A DNA stretch of 64,000 bases from JAHIKV01 sp963733145 (GTDB lineage: Bacteria; Planctomycetota; Planctomycetia; Pirellulales; Thermoguttaceae), in NCBI GenBank assembly GCA_963733145.1, contig CAVTCJ010000008.1, forward strand, positions 186,001 through 250,000, read 5' to 3'. Position numbers and translations under genes: made by a program. Every line of letters starts with the position of its first letter. Within the stretch, counting starts at the first letter, position 1. The notes under the pieces were generated by a model. That model saw only the letters and a list, made by a program, of their open reading frames with translations, had not been told where the DNA came from and ran no database searches. Of this stretch, positions 17,057 to 24,733 are shown one piece after another.

Positions 17057-17602
17057 TTACCGCTCGAACTTCACTTGCAGAATGCCGTTGCTGCATTCCC
17101 AATTCATCCGCTCGGCCGCACAGTTCTCCGGCAACTCGATCTCCTTGCGATAGGTCGTCTTGCCGCGCTTGGCGGAGAGTTCCAGCCGGCCGTCGTTTAT
17201 TTCCAGTTTGACGTGCTCCTTGGCCACACCGGGCAGTTCGACGAGGACCAGCACGTGGTCGTCTTCCTCGTGGACGTCGACCAGCGGTTCCCGGACGTCA
17301 TCGCCCAGCGGTTTGTCGGACTCCTCGCGGCGGACGTTGCCGAAGGGTTCCACTTTGAGTTCGGTTTGGCCGCGGTCGCCGAGAGCGGTGCGGACGTTGA
17401 TTCCATAGACGCCGCGGATTTTTCCGCTTTCATTTTGGAATTCGCCGGAGCGGGAGAGTTCTTCGCCGGCCTCGGCCAGTTCGCCCAATTTGTCGATCAA
17501 TCCGCTCAGCCCGCCCAGCAGTCCGCCCAGGCCGAACGAGTCTGTTGACGACTTTATCTTTGCTATTCGTCGGTTTTTGTTTTGTATGGTCTTCACTGAC
17601 AT
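17057..17602 (-). CDS. gvpH: Gas-vesicle-associated Hsp20 family protein (GvpH-like)
   Basis: A 181-residue small heat-shock-type protein. The N-terminal segment FGLGGLLGGLSGLIDKLGELAEAGEELSRSGE is typical of gas-vesicle Hsp20/GvpH proteins. The alpha-crystallin domain follows at about residues 95-180 (REPLVDVHEEDDHVLVLVELPG, KLEINDGRLELSAKR). The C-terminus is short and lacks an obvious IxI motif. It is the first minus-strand gene of the divergent cluster and probably chaperones GvpA or accessory proteins. Confidence 0.9.
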   Translation of the reverse strand: MSVKTIQNKNRRIAKIKSSTDSFGLGGLLGGLSGLIDKLGELAEAGEELSRSGEFQNESGKIRGVYGINVRTALGDRGQTELKVEPFGNVRREESDKPLGDDVREPLVDVHEEDDHVLVLVELPGVAKEHVKLEINDGRLELSAKRGKTTYRKEIELPENCAAERMNWECSNGILQVKFER

Positions 17603-17878
17603 GTGCCACGGTTGTCCCCTTTCGTGTTCATTGAAAATTAACTGCGATATCCGATGTAAGAGGGAAAGCCGCCGGAGGCCGTTACGAATTAACTAAGCGC
17701 TGCTTCGCGCCATATCGGCATTCTCCCCCACCAATATAAGGCGCGGGCCGGACAATTCGGCGGAAGAGCGACGTTGACTCATGCCGCTGCGACTTTTTCC
17801 ACCAGACGCAGCCCTATTTCCACCGTCTCGCGACTGGCGCCAACTCGGAGTCGTTTGTTGCAGTTGTCCGTGGAAATC

Positions 17879-17961
17879 GTAGGGTGGGTCGAGCGCAGCG
17901 AGCCCCACCAACTTGAAATACAAACTATATGGTGTGGCTCGCTCCGCTCGACCCACCCTAC
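17879..17961. repeat. Palindromic element in the gvpH-gvpA intergenic region
   Basis: gtagggtgggtcgagc (17879-17894) and gctcgacccaccctac (17946-17961) are perfect reverse complements; the arms continue with imperfect pairing. The whole gap 17603-18313 holds this element, the divergent promoters and no gene I can support. Confidence 0.86.
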
Positions 17962-18186
17962 AATCTCGCACGCAGGGCGAAAACAGCGAAATATTTTTTA
18001 TGCGGCGCGGTGGAAAATATCGCACGCCGCGCGGAGTTCTTCCACTCGATGGTGGTCATTCGTCGCGCGGAGTGATCCAAACACCACCGTTTTCGGTTTG
18101 CTAAAGCCGGCGCTCTAGGGAGGCTGTTCCCACAGGTTTGACTGTGATGCAAATCGAGCTACGGTTAATTTCAGCAAAGGACGACA

Positions 18187-18203
18187 ACGTGACGATGTCA
18201 CGT
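18187..18203. promoter_or_regulatory. Candidate operator ACGTGAC-GAT-GTCACGT upstream of gvpA
   Basis: A perfect 7+3+7 palindrome about 110 bp before the gvpA start. It is shorter and less GC-rich than the repeat elements and has no second copy that I noticed in the window, which fits a dimeric regulator site better than a repeat. The regulator is unknown. Confidence 0.4.
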
Positions 18204-18313
18204 GAGCAGTCGATCCGATGCGAAGCCTATTGTGAGAGTTTACCCGTTGATTCCGCACCTGGACGGTGTCAGTCCGAGGTTGCCGAATTAGTAACATGAA
18301 AAGGAGAGTTGAG

Positions 18314-18532
18314 ATGGCGAACGTTCAGAAATCCACAGATTCCTCCAGCTTGGCCGAAGTCGTTGATCGGATTTTGGACAAGGGCATCGTGATCGACGCG
18401 TGGGCAAAGGTGTCGCTGGTCGGCATCGAACTGTTGTCGATCGAGGCCCGCGTGGTCATCGCCAGCGTCGAGACGTACCTGAAGTACGCCGAGGCGATTG
18501 GCCTGACCGCGACGGCGGCCGCTCCGGCCTAA
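18314..18532 (+). CDS. gvpA: Major gas vesicle structural protein GvpA
   Basis: A 72-residue protein that forms the ribs of the gas-vesicle shell. The conserved core SLAEVVDRILDKGIVIDAWAK...SLVGIELLSIEARVVIASVETYLKYAEAIGL is nearly identical to known GvpA. The start at 18314 is fixed by AAGGAGAG six bases upstream; a longer frame is open upstream but not needed. It is the first plus-strand gene of the cluster. The full set of accessory genes around it makes functional vesicles likely if the indels in those genes are artefacts. Confidence 0.97.
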   Translation: MANVQKSTDSSSLAEVVDRILDKGIVIDAWAKVSLVGIELLSIEARVVIASVETYLKYAEAIGLTATAAAPA

Positions 18533-18571
18533 GTGGCGGAATAGGGTTCCGGCGGCGGGCCGGCGAATGTT

Positions 18572-18596
18572 GGAGCGGCGGCTTAACTGCCGCTCC
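18572..18596 (+). terminator. Hairpin after gvpA (possible attenuator or RNA-stabilising stem)
   Basis: ggagcggc (18572-18579) pairs with gccgctcc (18589-18596) 40 bp after the gvpA stop. There is no U-run, so it is not a classical intrinsic terminator. A hairpin here could limit read-through or protect the abundant gvpA message. Confidence 0.35.
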
Positions 18597-18710
18597 GGCC
18601 GCGAGCCGGCCTTCCGCCGAACCGCGCCGGTGAAGGTCGGGGCACAGCTCCGCCGGCGTGCAGGGGGCAGGACTCGACGGCCAGGGAGGGTTGTCGCACG
18701 AAGATCGGTT

Positions 18711-18764
18711 GGCCAGAAAGCGGCGGGTTGGGGGCATATGCAAAAAGCCCGCCGCTCGCTGGCC
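18711..18764. repeat. Palindrome between gvpA and the coiled-coil gene
   Basis: agcggcggg (18719-18727) pairs with cccgccgct (18748-18756), extended outward by ggccag/ctggcc (18711-18716, 18759-18764). The rest of 18533-18879 is GC-rich and I see no gene in it. Confidence 0.6.
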
Positions 18765-18879
18765 GGCCTGCTTTCGAGGGCATTTGACGTTGAGCAGATT
18801 TAACTCGCGACACGGCCGCCCTGGCCTGTGCCCGAGGTTTTCCAACCGAAACAATTATCGAAATTAGAAGGGGACAGTC

Positions 18880-19161
18880 ATGGCGACATTTACCGACGAA
18901 TTCACCCGCATCCGCGAGGATTTCGATCAGGCGCAAGCGGACCGGGATCAGTTGTTCCACGATACCCGCGAGCACGTGCATAACTTGGCGCAGGGCGTCA
19001 AGGACCAGATGGCCGAATTCCGCCACAACATGCAGGAGATGCACGAGAACATCGCGGAGATGGCCAACCAGGTGCGGACCGAGCTGCGCGACATGAGCAC
19101 GGACTTGCACACCGGCGGCGATATTTTCCGCAAGGCCGCGAAGCCCCGCAAGGGACATTGA
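18880..19161 (+). CDS. Small coiled-coil protein, candidate gas-vesicle accessory
   Basis: A 93-residue, highly charged, almost entirely helical protein with AAGGGG before its ATG. Residues about 5-75 form a heptad-rich amphipathic helix (RIREDFDQAQADRDQLFHD, VHNLAQGVKDQMAEFRHNMQ, MHENIAEMANQVRTELRD). It has no signal peptide or membrane segment. Its position directly after gvpA and before gvpN is where gvpC lies in several organisms, and GvpC is also a helical repeat protein that binds the shell. I see no sequence homology to GvpC, so this is a positional hypothesis only. Confidence 0.65.
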   Translation: MATFTDEFTRIREDFDQAQADRDQLFHDTREHVHNLAQGVKDQMAEFRHNMQEMHENIAEMANQVRTELRDMSTDLHTGGDIFRKAAKPRKGH

Positions 19162-19172
19162 GACGTGTCCGT

Positions 19173-19251
19173 AATAGCCGGCGGCTAACAGCCGCCGGTG
19201 GACAGACTCACGATTGGGCCACATTCCGGCGGCTGTTAGCCGCCGGCTATT
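19173..19251. repeat. Palindromic element, TAGCCGGCGGCTAACAGCCGCCGG family
   Basis: A perfect 26-bp inverted repeat (19173-19198 and 19226-19251). A second, more diverged copy lies at 46041-46110. It fills the gap before gvpN. Confidence 0.9.
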
Positions 19252-19348
19252 GTATGCGACATTGACCGGACGGTAATCGAACCGCCGCCGGCAGAAGAAT
19301 CCCCCCACCCGAATTGCAGCCTTCCGGCAGGAAAGGAAGCCTCTCCAG

Positions 19349-20277
19349 ATGATCAAACAGAGCAACGGCGTCAATCGCCACGTGATCTCCAGCAAGTTGA
19401 CGAACAGCCCGGACCAGATTCAACTCGAAGCCGGCGACGGATTCGTAATCACTCCCCAAGTCGAGGAATTGATCGAACGGGCCAGGGCCTATCTGGCGGC
19501 CGGCTACCCGGTCAACTTCTCCGGTCCGGCGGGCACGGGCAAGACCACGCTCGCCCTGCACGTGGCGGCGAAGTCCGGCCGGCCGGTGATGCTCATTCAC
19601 GGCGACGACGAGTTCGGCAGTTCCGACCTGGTGGGCAACGACCGCGGATACCGCAAAAATCGCATGGTCGATCAGTACGTCCACTCGGTCGTCAAGGAAG
19701 AGGAAACGATGCGCACGCTGTGGATCGACAATCGTCTGACCACCGCTTGCCGCTATGGCCATACGCTGGTCTACGACGAGTTCACCCGCAGCCGGCCCGA
19801 GGCCAACAACGTCCTGCTCAGCGTGCTGGGCGAGGAGATTCTCAACCTGCCCAAGCTCCGCTACGCCGGCGAGGGGTACTTGAAGGTGAATCCGGAATTC
19901 CGGGCGATATTTCACCTCGAACCCGGAGGAATACGCCGGCATCCACAAGAGCCAGGACGCCCTGATGGACCGCTTGATCACCATTCAAGTGCGATTATTT
20001 CGACCGCGCCACCGAAACCGCGATTACTGCCGCGCGGAGCGGAATCTCGCCGGACGACGCCGGACGCGTAGTCGATCTGGTGCGGCATTATCGCGAGCAA
20101 CACATCGGGCGGCATCGGCCGAGCCTGCGGGCGGCGATTATGATCGCCCGCGTCGTATCCCAGCGGGGAGGCTCGTTCGACCCGTCCGACTCGATTTATC
20201 AGCATACCTATCGCGACGTGCTCGGACTGGATCGCAACCCGGCCCGCGGCACGGCGGGACCCGAATGCGCGACATAA
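19349..20277 (+). CDS. gvpN: Gas vesicle AAA+ ATPase GvpN (two frameshifts)
   Basis: A MoxR-type AAA+ ATPase needed for vesicle growth beyond the bicone stage. It has Walker A GPAGTGKTTLALHVA, the GvpN motif HGDDEFGSSDLVGN and the Walker B region TLVYDEFTRSRPEANNVLLSVL. After YLKVNPEFRAIF the frame must shift by one base (near 19913) to read TSNPEEYAGIHKSQDALMDRLITIQ, and again near 19992 to read DYFDRATETAITAARSGIS down to the stop at 20277. With both corrected the protein is full length (about 308 residues) with normal GvpN sequence throughout. Confidence 0.92.
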
Positions 20278-20428
20278 TGGAGACGGACCTGGCGGGCACG
20301 TGCGGGCTGGTCGAGACGGCGCTGCAGGAATCCTGTTGATGCACGGCGTTTTCAACCTGATAGTCGAGAAACAATGTATTATCCCGAATTGCGAATCGTC
20401 ATTCAAGCCAGAGAGAAGGAAGCTCGAT

Positions 20429-20750
20429 ATGAAGTCTTCAGTTCCCGGCCGCGGAGTGCGAGACATCCACACCATGTCCGAACGCATCAGCGATGCGGAC
20501 AATCCCCAGCGCAAGTATCTGGCGCTGGCCATGCTCGAACTGGAAAAGGCCCGCCGCAGCAAAGAGAAGCAGAGCGCCTGCGCAGCGCGTGGCCGGCATC
20601 GACCAACGGCTGAGCGAGATCAACGCCGAGCAGACGGCGCTGCTCGCCGTCGCCGAATCGGAACTGGAATCATTCGCGGCCGCCGCTCGGGGAGAGCGGG
20701 CCGGGGATGAGAATTTTCGGCAGGAGTGCGGTTTCAAGTTGTCGTACTAA
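20429..20750 (+). CDS. Small coiled-coil protein of the gas-vesicle cluster (one frameshift)
   Basis: A protein of about 106 residues with AGAAGGAAG before its ATG. The N-terminal half (RKYLALAMLELEKARRSKEKQSA) and the C-terminal half (QRVAGIDQRLSEINAEQTALLA) make one continuous charged helix when a one-base shift near 20580 is corrected. Short helical proteins of this kind are common between gvpN and gvpO-like genes. The function is unknown; a scaffold or regulatory role is a guess. The last codons abut the palindrome at 20755. Confidence 0.62.
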
Positions 20751-20754
20751 CGTC

Positions 20755-20813
20755 AGGGTGCGTGAAACGCACCAATCACAATATGCAGAACAGTGGCGCG
20801 TTTCACGCACCCT
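20755..20813. repeat. Palindromic element, AGGGTGCGTGAAACGC family
   Basis: agggtgcgtgaaacgc (20755-20770) and gcgtttcacgcaccct (20798-20813) are perfect reverse complements. Half copies occur at 10208 and 58402. Confidence 0.9.
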
Positions 20814-20850
20814 ACAAACAGCAATAACATCACCAATCGGAGACATTGAA

Positions 20851-21154
20851 ATGGAAACGACGATCACCCCGGACCAGACCCGGCGGCCGAACCTGGCCGA
20901 GGCGCAGGCCGTGGCCCGCGACTTTCTCGCCTGCGCACTGCCGGACGTGGAACGCGTGGACGTGACGAAGATCGCTCCCGTCTCTTCCGGCGGCGCAACC
21001 TGGGAGGCCGAGGCCGAAGTCTGGCAACCCAATCCAACCTTGAAATCGCTCGGCCTGGAGACCGGACGGCCCGTGTCTGGACCGCAGCCACTACTTGATT
21101 CGGCTCGACGCCACGCTGAACGTACTGGAATACGAACTGGAAGCGGCCATGTAA
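20851..21154 (+). CDS. gvpO: Gas vesicle protein GvpO (one frameshift)
   Basis: A protein of about 100 residues with GGAGA seven bases before its ATG. The N-terminal part (NLAEAQAVARDFLACALPDVERVDV) and the central WEAEAEVWQ strand match GvpO. Near 21072 a one-base shift restores the C-terminus LDRSHYLIRLDATLNVLEYELEAAM, which fits the conserved end of GvpO. GvpO is required for vesicle formation in haloarchaea and its exact role is unknown. Confidence 0.78.
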
Positions 21155-21180
21155 TGCCGAAATAGATATTGGGTAAACCC

Positions 21181-21314
21181 TAGCGCGGCGTAGCCGCAGC
21201 CAATTGTGGTCTTAGGTCTTGGGTCTTAGGTCTTGGCACGAAGACCCAAGACCTAAGACCCAAGACCGTCAAAGATTGAGGCCGTTTTCTCAATCCCAGA
21301 TAACTAATGGCATA
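21181..21314. repeat. About 134-bp element, GGTCTTA 7-mer family (reverse copy)
   Basis: It starts tagcgcggcgtagccgcagc, has arms of alternating ggtctta/ggtcttg facing aagacc repeats, and ends with tcaaagattgagg...ctaatggcata. The same element lies in the opposite orientation at 29295-29427 and 63294-63440. Confidence 0.9.
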
Positions 21315-21358
21315 TCGCGACCATTTCATCGCGGACAGCCGCCGACAAGGAGGTACAC

Positions 21359-22123
21359 GTGAGCACTCTTACCGCCGTACAATCGGGCCTCTATATCTAC
21401 GGAATCATCGACGCCCGGGACGGAATCGACGTTTCCATGACCGGCATCGAGGGCGGAGGCATCAATGTGATCGAGGCGGACGGCATCGCCGCCGTGGTGA
21501 CGCGGGTCATCAACAAGAAGATCCGCCCGCAACGGGCCAACCTGGCCGTGCACAACAAGCTCCTGCACGAGCTGGTCCGCCGCCAGGCCGTCGTCCCCTG
21601 CGCCTTCGGCATCGTCGCCGACGACGAGGAACATCTGACTGGCGGTCCTCCGCGAGAACCGCGACCAGTTGCTGCAACAATTGAACCGCTTCCGCGGCAA
21701 GGTGGAAATGAACCTCGGCGTGTATTGGAACACCTCCAACATCTTCGAGTATTTCGTGGCCTCCAACCAGGAACTCAAGGAGATGCGCGATCGGGTGTTC
21801 CGGCCCGGCCGCGAGCCTTCGCTGGAGGAGCGGCTCGAACTGGGAAGACTCTTCGAGTCGCAGTTGACAGCAGTGCCGCGAACGCCACACGCAGCAGGTG
21901 ATCGACACGCTTCGCGCCGTATTGCGACGAGATTCGCTCCGTCGATCCGGGCCAGGAACAGATGATTATGAAACTGGTCTGCCTGGTCCGCCAGGATCAG
22001 GAAGGCCGCTTTGAGGAGGGCATCCAGGAAGCCGCCCGCAAGTTCGACGACCACTATTGTTTCAAGTACAGCGGGCCGTGGGCGCCCTTCGACTTCGTCG
22101 ACGTCACGCTCGACTTATCCTAA
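21359..22123 (+). CDS. gvpF: Third GvpF/GvpL protein (three frameshifts)
   Basis: A GTG start with a near-perfect AAGGAGG five bases upstream. The N-terminus GLYIYGIIDARDGIDV and VVPCAFGIVADDEEHL are typical GvpF/L. One-base shifts near 21640, 21870 and 21930 are needed to join AVLRENRDQLLQQLNRFRGK, then ERHTQQVIDTLRA, then CDEIRSVDPGQEQMIMKLVC and the canonical end KYSGPWAPFDFVDVTL. After correction the protein is about 253 residues, normal for the family. Three shifts in one gene could mean decay, but every segment stays conserved. Confidence 0.88.
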
Positions 22124-22135
22124 CGGAGGCTGCCC

Positions 22136-22384
22136 ATGTTTCTATTGGATGACATATTGCTGTCGCCGGTCAAGGGGCTGGCCGCCGTCTGCCGGAAAGT
22201 GCAGGAGGCCGCCCGGCAGGACATCGAGAACCAGGAAAAGAACACCATGTCGGCCTTGAGCGAACTGCACCGCCGGCTGGAAACGGGGCAAATCGAGGAA
22301 GCCGATTTCGACGCGGAGGAAACCCGGCTGCTGGAACAGATCGAGCGGCTTTCCAACATGCTCGCACCGCAGAATGGACACTGA
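22136..22384 (+). CDS. gvpG: Gas vesicle protein GvpG
   Basis: An 82-residue helical protein. The N-terminal MFLLDDILLSPVKGLAAVCRKVQEAA is the GvpG signature (a short hydrophobic start followed by an amphipathic helix), and the rest is coiled-coil-like (ELHRRLETGQIEEADFDAEET). ACGGAGG lies six bases upstream. It starts 13 bp after the GvpF/L gene, the usual gvpF-gvpG order. Confidence 0.88.
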   Translation: MFLLDDILLSPVKGLAAVCRKVQEAARQDIENQEKNTMSALSELHRRLETGQIEEADFDAEETRLLEQIERLSNMLAPQNGH

Positions 22385-22427
22385 CGCCGCCGACATAAAT
22401 GAACTTGCCCGATTTTGGGAGCACGCC

Positions 22428-22511
22428 CGTTTAGCCCCGGCGTCCACGCCGGGAGCATAATGTGATGGCATATATGACATATTTTCCCGGCGTGGACGCC
22501 GGGGCTAAACG
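22428..22511. repeat. Palindromic element, CGTTTAGCCCCGGCGTCCACGCCGGG family
   Basis: A perfect 26-bp inverted repeat (22428-22453 and 22486-22511). A related copy is at 30919-31001, and shortened versions with the same GTTTAGCCCC start occur at 12425-12450 and 56965-57005. Confidence 0.92.
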
Positions 22512-22552
22512 AACGGAATCCTCCCGGATCGTGCAAGCTGAAAGGAATCGCA

Positions 22553-22801
22553 GTGAGCAGCGACGAGGCTTATGCCGACAACGAAGAAAATACCCTGCTG
22601 GAACTTCTGGACCGGTTGCTGAACGCGGGCGTGGTCCTCTGCGGCGACCTGGTGATCTCGGTGGCCGACATCGAGTTGTTGTACCTGCGGCTGCAATTGA
22701 CGCTTTCTTCGGTCGAGACCGCCCGCCGCGCGGGATGGTTCGTGCCCAGCGTAAGCGCATGCAACGAGCGTCTGGAATCGCAGATCGGAGAATGCCGATG
22801 A
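22553..22801 (+). CDS. gvpJ: GvpA-family minor protein (GvpJ/GvpS type)
   Basis: An 82-residue GvpA paralogue that starts at GTG after AAAGGA. The GvpA fold is clear (LLELLDRLLNAGVVLCGDLVISVADIELLYLRLQLTLSSVETA), with the Leu-rich and less conserved core typical of GvpJ, GvpM and GvpS. These proteins are thought to form vesicle tips or nucleation complexes. The stop overlaps the gvpK start (ATGA). The letter assignment among J, M and S is uncertain. Confidence 0.85.
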   Translation: MSSDEAYADNEENTLLELLDRLLNAGVVLCGDLVISVADIELLYLRLQLTLSSVETARRAGWFVPSVSACNERLESQIGECR

Positions 22802-23148
22802 ACGTCCAGGCCGCACAAGCCTTTGGATTCGCGGAACCGGAGCCGGACGGACGATCGCCGCCGGCGGCGGCGTTGGCCGCTTTGCCGTCGAAGATTCGGC
22901 TTCAGCCGGAAAACGTCCGCAACGGCTTGGCGCAACTGGTGCTTACACTGGTCGAGCTGCTCCGAGAACTGATGGAGCGTCAGGCCCTGCGGCGGATCGA
23001 CGCCGGCTCGCTGACCACGGCGGAGACCGAGCGGCTGGGGGCGACCTTTCTCCGTCTGGCGGAAGAAATCGACAAGCTCAAACAGTATTTCGGCTTCACG
23101 GACGAAGACCTCAACCTCAATCTCGGCCCGCTGGGAAAACTGCGTTAG
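22798..23148 (+). CDS. gvpK: Gas vesicle protein GvpK
   Basis: A 116-residue protein with the GvpK core RLQPENVRNGLAQLVLTLVELLRELMERQALRRID and the tail LAEEIDKLKQYFGFTDEDLNLNLGPLG. I chose the ATG at 22798 because it overlaps the gvpJ stop and has GGAG seven bases upstream. The alanine- and proline-rich N-terminus (about 30 residues) is longer than average. GvpK is essential for vesicle formation in several hosts. Confidence 0.92.
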   Translation: MNVQAAQAFGFAEPEPDGRSPPAAALAALPSKIRLQPENVRNGLAQLVLTLVELLRELMERQALRRIDAGSLTTAETERLGATFLRLAEEIDKLKQYFGFTDEDLNLNLGPLGKLR

Positions 23149-23181
23149 CCGCCACAGTCCGCAAAGAGAAAGGAAACCTCC

Positions 23182-23547
23182 ATGTCTCAGGCACAACTCA
23201 TCACCAGGGCCACGCACGGCGACAGCCTGGCCGACATCCTCGAACGGGTCCTCAACACCGGCCTGGTGATCGCCGGAGACATCCGCATCAAGCTCTGCGA
23301 CGTGGAACTGCTGAGCATTCAACTCCGCCTGTTGATCTGCTCGGTCGAGAAGGCCAAGGAGTTGGGCATAAGCTGGTGGTGGCAAACCGCCCCGCAGCCG
23401 GCATTGGCCCCGGCCGCGGCGGAACGGCCGGCGATATCCCGGCCGCCGCGGAAGCCCCGCCCCCGTCGGCCGACGAATTATCGGCAGTTCCGCGAGTTCC
23501 AACGTTTCCGCGACGTCTTGCACGCCTTGGAACAAGGGCCGCGGTGA
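23182..23547 (+). CDS. GvpA-family minor protein with C-terminal extension
   Basis: A 121-residue GvpJ/M/S-type protein. The GvpA-like core covers residues about 14-68 (SLADILERVLNTGLVIAGDIRIKLCDVELLSIQLRLLICSVEKAKELGI). It is followed by a proline- and arginine-rich tail (residues 72-121) absent from GvpA. AAAGGAAA precedes the ATG. It is the last recognisable gvp gene and ends just before a palindromic element. The basic tail could bind another shell component (inference). Confidence 0.85.
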   Translation: MSQAQLITRATHGDSLADILERVLNTGLVIAGDIRIKLCDVELLSIQLRLLICSVEKAKELGISWWWQTAPQPALAPAAAERPAISRPPRKPRPRRPTNYRQFREFQRFRDVLHALEQGPR

Positions 23548-23560
23548 GGGCGAGATCTGG

Positions 23561-23724
23561 TCCCCTCTCCCTTTGGGAGAGGCGTAGGGTGAGGCAGGCG
23601 TCGAGAGAACGGGGATTTGTCGGAAATATGCGGAGATGGCCTGTCGCGCGGCGAACTGACCGCCGATTGCCAACCGCCGTCTGCCGCCCTCACTCCCGGC
23701 CCCTCTCCCAAAGGGAGAGGGGAG
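23561..23724. repeat. Palindromic element, TCCCCTCTCCCTTTGGGAG family
   Basis: tcccctctccctttgggag (23561-23579) and ctcccaaagggagagggga (23706-23724) are perfect reverse complements 126 bp apart. It lies between the converging gvp and response-regulator genes and could act as a bidirectional terminator. Related ends occur at 34412-34452 and 56876-56910. Confidence 0.85.
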
Positions 23725-23732
23725 ACATGCTC

Positions 23733-24524
23733 TCAGATTAGCATCGCCGCTCCGGCGTCGGTGAATACGCGGACCAGATCGACCACGCTGTCGACCTGCA
23801 TTTTATCGAGGACCGACGCGCGGTGTTTGGCCACGGTCTTCTCGCCGATGCCGAGCAGGTTGGCGATCTGCTTGGTGCGATCGCCGGCCACCAGCCGATC
23901 GAACACCTCGCGCTGCCGCGAGGAGAGGATGTTGACCCGTTTCACCAGTTCGGATTTGCGGTCCGCTTCGCGCTGCTGACGGACGTCGCAGTCGATGGCT
24001 TCCCGGATGCCGGCCGAGAGGGCCGCGGCGTTGATCGGCTTTTCCAGAAAATTGATCGCGCCGGTCCGCATGGCCTCGACGACCATGGGGATATCGCCGC
24101 AGCCGGAGATCATAATCACCGGAACGTGCTTTTGCCGCGTCTTGAGCGTCCGCAGCAGCCCCAGTCCGCTGAGCCCCGGCAGGCGAATCGCCGCCACGAC
24201 GCATTGCGGCAAATGGGGATTTTCGCGGAAGCCGTCGAGAAAGGCCTCGGCGGACGTATAGGCTTCCATCTTCAAGCCGATGTTGCGGACCATTGGAATC
24301 AACGATTCCAACACCTGCGGATCATGGTCCACGATGTACACCGTGGGAGTCGGATCCGCCGGGCGGTTCTCCGCCGCACTCCGGGTGCGATTGGTGTTCG
24401 GCTTCCTTGCCGGTTCGGCCGAAACCGAGCCGCGCGGCGCAACCGCGAACGGCAACGAATTACTCGATGTAAACAGAGACGAAGACCCAAGAAATGCTTC
24501 ACTGCCCACTGGAATGCCCCCCAT
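23733..24524 (-). CDS. FixJ/NarL-type response regulator lacking the phospho-acceptor Asp
   Basis: A 263-residue two-domain regulator. The first 60 residues are low-complexity and precede a receiver domain (TVYIVDHDPQVLESL) that has the acidic pair, the MISG Ser and the FLEKP Lys. At the phosphorylation position, where FixJ-type proteins have CLVxDVRMPG, this protein reads CVVAAIRLPG, so the Asp is Ala. A LuxR/FixJ helix-turn-helix follows (LSSRQREVFDRLVAGDRTKQIANLLGIGEKTVAKHRASVLDKM). No histidine kinase is adjacent. It probably works independently of phosphorylation; converging on the gvp operon does not prove that it regulates it. Confidence 0.9.
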   Translation of the reverse strand: MGGIPVGSEAFLGSSSLFTSSNSLPFAVAPRGSVSAEPARKPNTNRTRSAAENRPADPTPTVYIVDHDPQVLESLIPMVRNIGLKMEAYTSAEAFLDGFRENPHLPQCVVAAIRLPGLSGLGLLRTLKTRQKHVPVIMISGCGDIPMVVEAMRTGAINFLEKPINAAALSAGIREAIDCDVRQQREADRKSELVKRVNILSSRQREVFDRLVAGDRTKQIANLLGIGEKTVAKHRASVLDKMQVDSVVDLVRVFTDAGAAMLI

Positions 24525-24733
24525 TCAGCGTTAAAACCACCACCACAAACTTGCCTGCGAGAAACAGGAAAGACGGTCGTGGAGAAATTGTATTCTGTGG
24601 ATAACGCGGCGGATGGTAGGGTAAGTGATTTCCTACCACCACGTACCTTGAATCGACAAAAGGGGGGACTTCTTAGTAGGGAATTCCCCCAAGTGCGAAA
24701 AATACGCATTCGCTGCGCCGATTTGCGGTGGTC

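Noticed and set aside
17603..18313. A tRNA or small RNA gene in the gvpH-gvpA gap
   Set aside because: I looked for a cloverleaf with TTCGA-type T-loop and acceptor stem and found only palindromic repeat arms and a short operator-like palindrome.
21210..21280. CRISPR-like regular short repeats (GGTCTTA units)
   Set aside because: The repeats are 7-mers without unique spacers and form inverted arms of one palindrome; the same element recurs elsewhere as a unit. No cas gene is present.
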